This document shows positions 21,698 to 31,959 of a stretch of DNA of 64,000 nucleotides, piece after piece (position 1 is the first letter of the stretch; each line of letters begins with the position of its first letter). The translations under genes were made by a program, and so were the position numbers. Origin of the DNA: Russula earlei (lineage: Eukaryota; Basidiomycota; Agaricomycetes; Russulales; Russulaceae). The notes under the pieces are model-generated. The model was not told the origin of the DNA and made no database searches. It saw only the letters and a program-made list of their open reading frames with translations. The stretch spans positions 58,457 through 122,456 of the forward strand of contig JAGFNK010000120.1 in assembly GCA_025769875.1 (NCBI GenBank), given 5' to 3'.

Positions 21698-24559
21698 ATG
21701 CCGCAAATATACACGCATACTTCTCCCTCGCAATCAGTAAACTCATTCTCAGACGGCGAAGAAGAAGAAAACAACCTCTTTGCCTCTGGTGAACTCGCTG
21801 TTGCGTCTCCCGCCACTTGGTATTCCCCCCTCCATCATATCAAGACAACGGTACACACTCCACCCCATTCTCCCGCCTCCCGTCTACCCCCAGAGATCCT
21901 CATCAATATACTCAAACACCTCTCCTCTCCCAGAGACATACACAGCACTCTCCTCGTTTCACGTTCCTGGTGCGAGTGCTCAGTGGAACTGTTATGGCAC
22001 AAGCCCACCGTACCGGATTTCAGCACCCTTATCAAGATAATGCAAGTCCTTTCACGCGAGGAACCCACTTTCACCTACGCTCAATTCATCCGTCGCCTCA
22101 ACTTCATCTCTGTCGGGTCGGAGATGTCGGACAGCATTTTTGGACGCCTCGCTCCCTGCACGCGTCTCGAACGTTTGACCCTCGTAGGCTGCTCAAATTT
22201 ATCCGACGACGTCATCGCTCGCACTGTACCTTGCTTCCCTAGCCTCGTTGCCATCGATCTTACGGGCGTGGACAGCGTCACAGACAGAACCATCTTCGCG
22301 CTTGCGGATAACTGCCGCAAGTTGCAAGGAATCAACCTGCTAGGCTGCAGACGGGTCTCATCAAAGAGCATCGCCGCCCTTGCTGAAAAATGCCCCCTTC
22401 TCCGTCGCGTCAAGTTGAGTGGTCTTGTGGATCTGACGGATGAGCCAATATCGTCTCTCGCGATCAAAGGCACCTTGCTATTCGAGATAGATCTTAATGG
22501 ATGCAAGAAACTTTCAGATCGCGCTGTTCGCGACATCTGGTCCCACTCTCATAACATGCGCGAGATGCGACTCTCCCATTGCATAGAGTTAACAGACCTG
22601 GCCTTCCCCGCGCCTCAGAACATCCGTGATCTACCACCAGGCCCCAATCCCTTTCCTCTATCCACCAGGCTCCCACCCTCCGATTTTCCTCCCCTTCGCC
22701 TTTCCCGTCCCCTTGAACACCTTCGAATGCTTGACCTTACAAACTGTTCCAAAATCACAGACGACGCAGTCGAAGGCATTGTCTCCGCATCGCCCCGGCT
22801 CCGCAACCTCGTGCTATCCAAGTGCGGTCAATTGACGGACCGCGCCATAGAGAGTATTTGCTTACTAGGAAAACACCTTCACTATCTTCATCTTGGTCAC
22901 GCATCCTCCATCACCGATCGATCCGTCAAAACCCTAGCCCGGTCATGTACACGTTTACGCTATATCGACCTTGCGAGTAAGTGTTTCTCTCGATTGTTGT
23001 GGGACTCTGCTTATTTTGCTCCCAAAGATTGTAATCAGCTATCAGACATGTCCGTATTTGAGCTCGCCAGCCTCCCGAAGCTCAGGCGGATAGGTCTCGT
23101 TCGTGTGAACAACCTAACCGATGAAGCGATATATTCGCTGGGAGATAGGCACCAAACACTCGAGCGCGTCCACTTGTCATACTGCGATCAGATCACCGTC
23201 ATGGCGGTTCATTATCTTTTACAGAAGTTGCAAAAGTTGAATCATCTTAGTCTAACGGGTATTCCCGCATTTCGGCGTCCGGAGTTGCAACAATTTTGTC
23301 GTACACCTCCTGCTGTTCGTCCCCGTTTCCTCTCCGTTGTATCTAGACTAATCCATTTCTTGAAGGAATTCAACACAACGCAGCGTTCTCAATTCTGTGT
23401 GTTTGCGGGAGAGGGCGTGAACAAACTACGCCGGTTCTTGACGGATCTGTTCAACAGTATCACCGAGGACATGAACCCGCAGGGTGATGAAGATGTGGGC
23501 GATTCAATTTCTTACGTGCATGACGATGACAGTATGGATGTTGACGATGTCCGACCTCAAGTGACATTCTCTTCACCGGTCGTGGAGGAACAGATATCCT
23601 CACCATCGTCTTCGTTGGGTACCATACGACCGGTACCTCGTCTTAATGGACATTCTAATCACCACTCACCACTACGTCAGCCAATGATTCACTTGAACGG
23701 TACATCCACCCGAGACTCCGAGATGCCCATCTTGCGAGTCGGACGTCCAAGCTCTTCGCGGAATAGCCGTTCCACTACCCGCTCTCCCACTCATTCCCCT
23801 CCACCCCCTTACAGTCCTAGTCCTAACCCGGGTCAAACCCGTCTGAATCTTGCGGAGAGGCTACCTACATCTCCCGCTGGGAGTGAAGGCGGCAGCTCGG
23901 CTGGCGCCTTTTTCCGCACTTATCCGAGCAATCCCGTAGCTGGTCGCCCAGATGGGGCGTTAACGCCTGACCTTATCTTTGCAGAAATTGGACATGGCCA
24001 TGGGCCAGCAGCGTGGCATGGCCAGGAGCAAAACCAAACTCAACCATACCAGCTTGTAGAGTCGACCGCGCTGGTTGTAGATGACCTACCTCAATATGGT
24101 GCGGGCGCATCACATGTACGTGGGGGCGGCGCTTGGAGAGTTGCAGCACAAGGTGTAAATACTGGGCAGGGCACATTTGTGGTCAATGGCGCGTCCGATG
24201 GGGCCAACGCCTCTATGAACGGAACCTACTACTCCAACACCCCTCCATTACCGATGAACGGGATGAGTACCCATGGCATAAATGGCGCTGGCGTTGGTCC
24301 AGTAACAATACAAGGACCTCCCTTGACTCGGGAAGAGCGTAGTCGTGGGCGTCCACGCACATCGCGCGAACCCCAGGAGTCTGCTCAGGTAGCCCCTACG
24401 ACAAGTCAAGGGCGTGGTCCGAAACGCACGTTTCGGAGTACTCTAAATTCTGTTGAGCAACACGCAACGTCGTTCCTCTTCGGACGCCCATTACAAGATG
24501 GTGAAGGTTCGAGTGCTGGTTCCACTGCCCGGAAGGACGATAGCACACGAGGATATTGA
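21698..24559 (+). CDS. GRR1: GRR1-like F-box/leucine-rich-repeat protein (SCF substrate receptor)
   Basis: Two exons around an intron at 22977-23027 (51 bp, in frame and stop-free); the splice restores DLANCNQLSDMS. The product is about 936 residues. The ATG at 21698 is chosen over the in-frame ATG at 21572 because homologous proteins start close to the F-box. Residues about 60-105 are an F-box (LPPEILINILKHLSSPRD, then LVSRSWC). About 12 cysteine-containing LRRs follow (such as LERLTLVGCSNLSDD, LQGINLLGCRRVSS, LHLGHASSITDRS). The last ~380 residues are disordered, acidic and then Ser/Pro/Gly-rich. In yeast, Grr1 binds Skp1 and recruits phosphorylated G1 cyclins and nutrient regulators to SCF ubiquitin ligase. 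Family assignment is firm; the targets here are inferred. Confidence 0.93.
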   Translation: MPQIYTHTSPSQSVNSFSDGEEEENNLFASGELAVASPATWYSPLHHIKTTVHTPPHSPASRLPPEILINILKHLSSPRDIHSTLLVSRSWCECSVELLWHKPTVPDFSTLIKIMQVLSREEPTFTYAQFIRRLNFISVGSEMSDSIFGRLAPCTRLERLTLVGCSNLSDDVIARTVPCFPSLVAIDLTGVDSVTDRTIFALADNCRKLQGINLLGCRRVSSKSIAALAEKCPLLRRVKLSGLVDLTDEPISSLAIKGTLLFEIDLNGCKKLSDRAVRDIWSHSHNMREMRLSHCIELTDLAFPAPQNIRDLPPGPNPFPLSTRLPPSDFPPLRLSRPLEHLRMLDLTNCSKITDDAVEGIVSASPRLRNLVLSKCGQLTDRAIESICLLGKHLHYLHLGHASSITDRSVKTLARSCTRLRYIDLASKCFSRLLWDSAYFAPKDCNQLSDMSVFELASLPKLRRIGLVRVNNLTDEAIYSLGDRHQTLERVHLSYCDQITVMAVHYLLQKLQKLNHLSLTGIPAFRRPELQQFCRTPPAVRPRFLSVVSRLIHFLKEFNTTQRSQFCVFAGEGVNKLRRFLTDLFNSITEDMNPQGDEDVGDSISYVHDDDSMDVDDVRPQVTFSSPVVEEQISSPSSSLGTIRPVPRLNGHSNHHSPLRQPMIHLNGTSTRDSEMPILRVGRPSSSRNSRSTTRSPTHSPPPPYSPSPNPGQTRLNLAERLPTSPAGSEGGSSAGAFFRTYPSNPVAGRPDGALTPDLIFAEIGHGHGPAAWHGQEQNQTQPYQLVESTALVVDDLPQYGAGASHVRGGGAWRVAAQGVNTGQGTFVVNGASDGANASMNGTYYSNTPPLPMNGMSTHGINGAGVGPVTIQGPPLTREERSRGRPRTSREPQESAQVAPTTSQGRGPKRTFRSTLNSVEQHATSFLFGRPLQDGEGSSAGSTARKDDSTRGY

Positions 24560-24877
24560 ATGAACATAATTGTCCATGTTGATGACAGACAGCCTGGTGT
24601 TGTGTTGTATACTTCATTACCCGATGAGCATGTGTGTATTGTTGATTGATATACCTCCACTGACGTCTGACACGGTTGTATGATTTTAATTATCGATTAC
24701 AAGACCCCCGGTGAATTGAGCAGGTAACCAGGGAGGAGGCTATATCGTTGAGGCAGATGGGAGTCAAAGTCCAGTGTGCTCGGGTTGCCACGGATACACA
24801 TGACATTTTATCAGATGTAAGAAACAGATTGGGCCTAAAAGCTCGCAGAAACCGATCCCATGGGCTGCCAAAGGAGG
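24560..24877. other. Intergenic region between convergent genes
   Basis: The 3' ends of the GRR1-like gene and LSM3 face each other here. No gene is seen. Confidence 0.6.
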
Positions 24878-25362
24878 TTACGTCCGTGAAGGAGGCGAAA
24901 CCTGAGGGAGAAATGAAGGCTGAGACGGACGACGGAACGGAGAAAAATGAACGCACCAGAATAACACCATCCCCTCTGACAAAGAGCATTTCCATCTTTC
25001 GTTTTGCGACCTGGGATGTTATGTGAGGAGGGGAGAGTAACGATGCGAGGGCCAATGAGTTTACTCACGTTTACAACGCCGTGTCCAGGAGGCGCACCCT
25101 CCGTTCCATCCACGAGCATAATCGTCTCCTCGACGTCGCTGAGGATGAGATTCATGTGACCATCGTAAGCCTGACAATCAAGATAAGGATGCGATTCAGT
25201 ATCTGCGCGGATGAGCACGCGGGAAGCGAAGACAAGTAATAAAGGACATACGTGAAGAATGCCGGTGAGCTCGCGATCACCTCGTAGCTTCACAAAGACG
25301 CGCTCGCTTAGAGAAAGGCGGATGAGGTCGAAAGGTTCCTGAATACCACTTGAGGTGTCCAT
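24878..25362 (-). CDS. LSM3: LSm3, U6 snRNP/mRNA-decay Sm-like protein
   Basis: Four exons (25362-25252, 25170-25069, 25010-24957, 24901-24878) splice to a 96-residue protein, the normal length for LSm3. It begins [20 protein letters not shown], has the Sm1 motif ([19 protein letters not shown], then [11 protein letters not shown]) and the Sm2 motif ([17 protein letters not shown]). LSm3 is a subunit of the LSm2-8 ring on U6 snRNA and of the cytoplasmic LSm1-7 decapping ring. All introns have GT-AG ends. The last exon codes for only VSPPSRT. The start codon lies 134 bp from the start of the divergent U1-C gene. Confidence 0.95.
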
Positions 25363-25496
25363 ACGAGCATTCGAGTATGTCTTGTAGATGAGCCTGAGGA
25401 GCTGAGGCAGCACCACGTGACGATTAAAGGAGGCGCTAAAATAACGAAAAGAAAGTCATTCCGGTTGCAGGAATTCACACTTGCTTTGCTTTGAGA
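25363..25496. promoter_or_regulatory. Shared promoter of LSM3 and U1-C
   Basis: Only 134 bp separate the two divergent start codons, so the transcription starts and core promoters must lie in or very near this segment. No TATA box is evident. Confidence 0.75.
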
Positions 25497-26464
25497 ATGC
25501 CGGTACATACGTGTTTGCCTACTCTCTTATTTGCATATTGACCTCCATTGAACGACGCACAGAAACACTACTGCGACTACTGTGATGTATACCTGACCCA
25601 TGACTCTGCTTCTGGCGAGCCTATCGTCCTTTTTTACCTTTCGAGGTCTCATTCCCTTTTGCAGTACGCAAAGCCCATAACAGCGGACGAAATCACCTCG
25701 CGAATGTGAGGGATTATTATGCTTGTGAGAACCCTATGCTTCTCTGTCACGACGTCAAGCCACTCACTCTGTGTCTCCCTCCTTCTCAGCCCTTGGTCAC
25801 GACAAGGCGCAGAGCATCATTGACCAAATCACGTCGGCCTATGAATCGGGCGGGGGCCCTCCCCCAGGCGGATTTGGCTTTGGTCCGCAGCATCTCACGC
25901 CCAGCGGGCCCGGTTTTGTGCCACCTCCTGGTTTCGGTGGGCCTCCAGGATTTCGTATGTCAATGTTTCCTTCGCGCCTTGGGTTACTCAAGCACGAACT
26001 CTTGGTAAAGCACGCCCACCCTTTCCTCCAGGACCTGGCGGGACTCCCACTCCCGCCAGGACCACCAGGTGTAATGGGTCCCCCTGGTGGCCCGCCCTTC
26101 CCACCTGGAATGGGCCCGCCGCCTCCTGGATTTCAAGGCAGTGCGTCCGTTTCGTTGTTTCGCTCCTCGTTTCTGCTGTGCAAAGGATGCTTTGTATTAA
26201 TGCGATCCTCCGTGTTTAGTGCCTCCGTTCCCACCGGGTGCCCCTCCTTTCCCTCCTAATGGTGTCCCCGGTGTACCACCCGGCGGACCCCCTTTCCCTC
26301 CGTCCAACTTCAGTGGGCCGGGTGGTCCTCTTCCACCTCTCGGCGGCCTGCCTCCACCTCCTGGTACCCAGGGACCCCCTGCAAATGGCCCTCCGCCTGC
26401 AGGCGGGCCTCCGGGTCCCGGCGGGATGCACCCTGACAGAGTGCGAATGATGAGTAACAAATAG
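25497..26464 (+). CDS. U1 small nuclear ribonucleoprotein C
   Basis: Six exons. Exon 1 is only ATGCCG (25497-25502). Exons 2 and 3 (25563-25614, 25665-25724) complete the U1-C zinc finger: KHYCDYCDVYLTHDSAS, then VRKAHNSGRNHL, with the CxxC and two His ligands. The following helix is NVRDYYASLGHDKAQ. The long C-terminus is almost only Pro, Gly and Phe, as usual for U1-C. The intron at 25615-25664 begins GC (GCGAGC) rather than GT; the protein match forces this junction. The acceptor of the intron starting at 25955 is ambiguous (26030 or 26059). U1-C stabilises pairing of U1 snRNA with 5' splice sites in the nucleus. Confidence 0.95.
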
Positions 26465-26762
26465 ATGTACTGTTGCGAACCGTGGATACACTACTCAAGC
26501 GGTGAATCGATGAAGGGTTGTCTATTGTGTCCGTAGTGTCTATCACCCTTACCATGATTTGTTCTTTTTTATGACGCGTACTTACCGGACTGATCCTGTG
26601 ATCTTGTTGGTGGTGGGAAGACAAATCGTAGTTACGTAAGTAGTCGTCCCGTCCAAATCCTGATTCTGGTCCACAACCGAGTCTCCACGGGGTGTGAGAT
26701 TCCCATCTAGAGTCCTGGAAATTACAAAGGCAAGACCTCGCATCTAGGCCTGTTCGTTCGTT

Positions 26763-29700
26763 ATGGAAACTGAGATACGACAGCTTGTGGATATGGTACT
26801 TCATCAATATCTCTGATACCCACTGCTGACATCATGTTGGGCATTAGGGTGCTACGGTCGCCCAGGCGCGCGCCGCACTCAAGCGATACAGCGATGTTAT
26901 GGAAGCCGCTGAACGAATATTTGACGGTGCTTTTGATGACATCCCTGACGGAGCTGCTGCCTCATCGGTGCCATCAGCGGACCCTATAAGACAGCGCAGT
27001 GCCGCCACGAGGCTTGTGGTATGAGTTCTCTCTCCACGTGCGTTTCCGTCCGGTCCTTACACAGCCATAGACTCCAGAGGAGGACGACAACGCTTTCGAC
27101 GACGCGGTCGGAAGCGACGACGAGAGCGAAGGTCGATACCAGTTGATATGTTTGATCCGGCTTCGCGTGCTCATCACTTCCCTTGGAGATCAGATGACGC
27201 GTTTGTGAATTACGACTCGGACTACGAGATTCAAGACGATACCAACAGCGCCCAGGTCGATATTGATCCTTACGCAGGTTTGCCAGCTCGACACTGAGTT
27301 GGCAATATACCTGAGGACTTCTTTCGCAGGCATCTTCTTTTCCAAGGACAGACGCGAGGAGGTCATCGAGGTTGAAGAAGAACCCGTGACGGAATACATC
27401 ACTGCGGATGAACGAACGCGTCAAGCTGATGACACAAAATCAGTGGATGAAAGGTTGCCCCGAGGGGGGCGAGCAGGGCTTTCTGTTTAGTTTATATTCT
27501 CAACTTATCGAGGGCCACTGTCCTTGTCCCTCATGCGGGTATTCCATTCCAAGGGCCAAGAGCCATTTCTTCGCAATATTCGTGAGTGCTCTCCCGTCCT
27601 GGCTAATTGACTACCTCATCCTTCCAAACAGTCGTCCTTCGAGGTTTATATCAGTTACTTGAGGGAAATTGTCCGCAAGAAGTGCAAGAAATGTTCCAAG
27701 GTGTTCTGCTTTGCATGCGGAGAGCCAATCAATGGTCCGAAGGTCCCGGAATCAACGAAAGCCTCGAATGACAATGATCTCTTCCATTGCTCCAACCTGC
27801 AGGGAATTATTCTTGGCGTTGGTCTCGCGATGCTTGAGCAACTTTATCACGACCAACTTCAGAATCCGCTTGGCCATGAGAACAAGGTTCGAACGAGCAA
27901 GCGCAGAAAGACAGATCCGGTGATCAACGCACCCATGATTCTTGACCCAGACGATGACGACGACAGTTACCTCTCGCCTCCCACTCAAGGAAAGAAATCA
28001 AAGTTGGGCGTCGGTTATGCAGGCGATCAGAAGGAAGACGTGCGTGGCCTCCAGCGATGCGAAATACTGAGCTCTTTCTCATTCCAATCAGACTACCGGA
28101 CAAGCAGAAGCCCATGCGATCCAAATTGCCAAAGATGAAAAACTTGGCGAACTCATGGCTCAACTCCGCGTATTCCTCCCTTCATTGAGACGACTCGGGG
28201 GCGCCCTCACAAGCGACTATCTCGTTCACCCCACGGCTCTTGCGCATCTTCGCCGGCGATTTAACAACATCTGTTCGTCCCTTCTCAGGAATGATTCGCT
28301 CACTGACATGTCCGAGCGCTCCTCTGTCTACTTTGAATTGTTCGAGTGGCTCGAGGTGGGCTGCTTTATGGTTGCTGCAGCGTTCGACTAACGAGTGGTA
28401 GACGATCTCGAATCACGAGGCACTTGCTAGCATGATGGCCATGCCTATCATGGTTGTTTCCTCTGTGCGAACACATACACCCAAGAGAGGGACAGATGGA
28501 ACTCTCCCATTGCGCGAGCGCACGGTTATCTACGAAGGGAGCTCGGGGCCTCGCGAGCTTTTGGAGTCGATAGTCATCCAAGCGAATGCGGCCATCAAGG
28601 GCCTTGAGGGTGTTCGACCTATTGAAGCTGCAGTTGATGAGATGACCGAGGAACAGAAGCGCCTCAACAACGACACTAAGGGGAAGTCGAAGGAGGTTCA
28701 TATGGCGCACATCTCCGAGGAAAACCAGAAGCTGTTTGAGTTCTGCCAACGCATTCTTTCTACAGCGGTGGCCATCGACCGCTCATTGCGGGAGACAAAG
28801 GGGGAGAAGTTTTTGGAACGCGTCCAGGAGTCCCTCCCGAAGATTCATTCGTCTCACTCGGCTTCCAACGAGGTTTTCATCGGCTCAGAGGCGTCTGAGG
28901 AGACAGTCCGGAAGACGTACATGGAATGGGCTACCCGAGTCCGCTTCGAATACTGCGATTTAACGGTTCCAACCCCACCAGATAAACCTCCTACCCAAGA
29001 CGAACCCCCGAATTATAAATTTTACTACAATAACGACGCTCGAATGCTTGCATCTTCCGACATTCCTAAACGATCCTTGGCGATAGCAAAAGAGGTATCT
29101 CACACCTTGCACCGATGCTCGAATGTACTCATGCTGGGTATTCAGCTTGCGGTGCTTACGACAAACCTTCCTGTCGCTTGGGATTCGTCGATCTTTTTGC
29201 GCGTGGATGAGACTCGGGTGGATATCATCAAGGCCCTAATTATTGGGCCTGAGGGTACGCCGTAAGTCTTCGGAATGTCATATCGCCTTTGCAAATTTGT
29301 GAAGTTTTGCCATAGGTACCAGAACGGATGGTCCGTTGTTGATGACCTTTGCTGTCCAAGCGTTCTTACGAGAAATATAGCTTCCTATTTGACATCTTTC
29401 TGGGTCACAATTATAACCAATTGCCACCGAGCGTAAAATATATGACGGTAGCTACTTTGCTGTTCATTCACCACTACCCTTCTCATCGAAGTCTTGTAGA
29501 CGAATGGCGGTAAATTTCGTTTCAACCCCAATCTGTATGCGGTATGTCTTTCCTTGTGCTGTTACAGAAAATGACTGAGAGATGTTTTGTTCAAGGATGG
29601 CAAAGTATGCCTATCGCTCCTAGGAACGTGGGCAGGGCCTGGATGGGTATCCGGGAAATCTACGTTACTTCAGGCAAGTTGACCTACGCACGCCCAGAGC

Positions 29701-30265
29701 TAGGTGTGATGACGACGTTATTCTATTCTAGGTTCTTATCTCCATTCAGTCCATGATCCTTTGCGAAGAGCCGTATTTGAACGAACCGGGATGGGCCACC
29801 AGCTCGGGCACGCCTCAATCTAATGCCTGTATGTTGCCCGTCGACCGTATGTCATTCTTGGTTGGCTCAACAAAGCCATGCTAGATTCCGCAAACATTCG
29901 TCGGATGGTGGTCAAGACTGCGGTACGTTTCCATCTCTCATTGAGCGATTGCTGGAACGTCCGATAACTGTCAACCAAAAAAGATGCTCGGAAACTTGAA
30001 GAATCCTCCAGATCCGTTCGGAGATATCATTCGAACCCACTTCCGCTTGAAGGCTCAGTCCATCTCGGCACAGCTCGATCAGTGGCTAGCGCACGATGAC
30101 GGGTTACCCACAGCCAACGATGGTGCATCTGCGAGTTGTGGGCGTGGATATTTAGGGAGCAGCGCGAATGGGCTGCAGGCTGATATTGAGGAGCTGACAC
30201 GGTTGCTAAAACAACTACAAGATGGAGGAAGCTGCTCTGGAACTGTGCCGTCACAGTGCTCGTAG
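26763..30265 (+). CDS. Large ubiquitin-conjugating protein: UBA, zinc-binding region, UBE2O/BIRC6-type UBC
   Basis: Sixteen exons splice in frame to about 897 residues. Residues 1-35 look like a UBA domain (EIRQLVDMGATVAQARAALK). An acidic linker follows, then a Cys-rich region (CPCPSCGYSIP, CKKCSKVFCFACGEPI, HCS) resembling an IBR/RING-between-RING zinc fold. The C-terminal third is a UBC domain of the BIRC6/UBE2O class: YQNGCFLFDIFLG, FRFNPNLYADGKVCLSLL with the catalytic Cys in GKVCLSL, and EEPYLNEPGW. One internal exon is only 15 bp (29316-29330), and the intron 29674-29731 starts GC (GCAAGT). The domains suggest an E2, or hybrid E2/E3, that attaches ubiquitin to unknown targets. Domain calls are by eye; the zinc region is the least certain. 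Confidence 0.88.
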
Positions 30266-30518
30266 CACGTCCTTGGGACTCAAACCATTTTTTTCATGAA
30301 CCCTGTAGATAGCGGCCGTTTCTACTATTTGTTGGGCCAAATTCGTGACTCGTCTGTGAGAAGGTATTACCGGATCGGATGGCCTGTCCCACTCCGGGCC
30401 GCTGCGGAGGCTGCGATATTTGAGTGCCCAATTACGCTCACTCTCTCTCGCAAATACCGTTCACCTGAACCACTTTGTTATATTATACCTTCTCATTTCT
30501 TTCCATCCCTTATTTGCA

Positions 30519-31562
30519 ATGATGGCCTCGTTCATGAGCTACTTTACTGGCCGGCGCGATTCCAAGCAGACCGCGCGTGACGCAATCGTCTCGCTGCGGG
30601 AACAGCTTATGATGATCGAGAAGAAGGAGGAGCACCTTCAGCGCCAGATAGCGCAGGACCTCGCGACGGCGAAAGCTAATGCCGTCTCCAACAAGAACGG
30701 TACGCCCTCTCGTATCACTTGGACCTCCGCCCAACGTTCGGCGTGAAACGACCGCACGAACGCACGAACGACCGCACCGAGAGAGAGAGAGCAGTCGTGA
30801 CGGACGATCGGGCTTTGCCCGCGCACGCACACGTTCTCTTCTCTTCTCTTTCCTGCTTTCTTGTTATTGTTTGTGGGCGTTGGTTGATCGGTTTTCGTTT
30901 TCTTAATGTAGTGGCCACCGCTGCGCTCAGGCGGAAGAAGATGCGCGAAGCGGACCTCGATAAGCTCGCGGGTATGCGGTTACAGCTCGAGGTGCAGGTC
31001 AACACATTGGAGTCGGCGAACATCAACGCCAACACGCTCGAAGTGATGCGCAGAGGCGCCAACGCGCTCAAGGACATTCACAACGGACTGTGCGTAACCT
31101 CCGCTCCCTCATCGGTCTTCTTCTCTGACATGACCCTGTGGCATCCTCCCCCCCCCCACCCTCTTGTTTTTTCTGTCTGGGTTTTTTGGGTCTTTCCAGT
31201 ACCATAGAGAGGGTCGACGCGACGATGGCCTCCATTAACGAGCAGCGGGACATTGCCAACGAGATTACGGAAGCGATATCCACCTCGGCCAATGTGGGCA
31301 TCGAACTCGACGAGGTGCGTAAGCGTTCTGACCGAGGGGACTCATGTTCTGACCAGAATGGGTTTGGGTCGCTTCACAGGATGAACTCAAAGCAGAGCTT
31401 GGAGAACTCGAGCAGGAGGAACTCAACGAGCGACTCCTCGGTGCAGACCACGTGCCAGTGCACGCACCAGCGGGTCCGAGCCGTGTCGAAGCGCGGCATC
31501 AAACGGAGGATCATGAAGACGCGGAGCTCAAGGCATTGCAAGCGTCACTCGCGATGTCGTGA
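30519..31562 (+). CDS. SNF7: SNF7/VPS32 (CHMP4), ESCRT-III subunit
   Basis: Four exons (30519-30699, 30912-31089, 31200-31314, 31380-31562) give 218 residues, the normal size. It starts MMASFMSYFTGRRDSKQTAR, with a basic first helix (LREQLMMIEKKEEHLQRQI, then ALRRKKMREADL) and an acidic C-terminal half. The end, ELKALQASLAMS, fits a MIM1 motif that binds the Vps4 MIT domain. Snf7 polymerises into filaments that bend and cut membranes at endosomes during multivesicular-body formation. The first intron is unusually long for this window (212 bp). Start choice: two ATGs in tandem, the first taken. Confidence 0.94.
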
Positions 31563-31959
31563 TGGCTCTCTCATTGGCGTGCTCGCTGGCCTTTGGTTTC
31601 ATTGCCCCTTCATAACCCTTGTAATCTGATCAACATTGTCATATTATCTCTCTATCTTCCTCTCAGGTCTCACGTCCTGTCTGATGTCATACATAGCTCC
31701 GCGAATGTCAGTTCGATTGCAATGCACAAATTCTTCCTGAAATACCGCGGCACGAGAAGTGCGGGTAGGGATAATATAATGGTTTCGGGGAACCCCAAGA
31801 AAGTGTGGTATACAGGTACACATGTGAGCAATCTAAGCGCAGAGGCAGATGAGCTATAAAGTTATGTAAAGCTTTTGCGATGAATGTTGAGATGGGTGAA
31901 TGTGACAATGCGAATAGCGACTAAGACTGTGGCAGCGAGGTGGGGGGGCATTTCGACCG

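Noticed and set aside
26197..26491. Minus-strand Gly- or Arg-rich frames opposite the U1-C tail
   Set aside because: They are the antisense shadow of the Pro/Gly-rich U1-C C-terminus.
30510..31301. Minus-strand frames over SNF7
   Set aside because: SNF7 exons explain the DNA with full domain and splice support on the plus strand.
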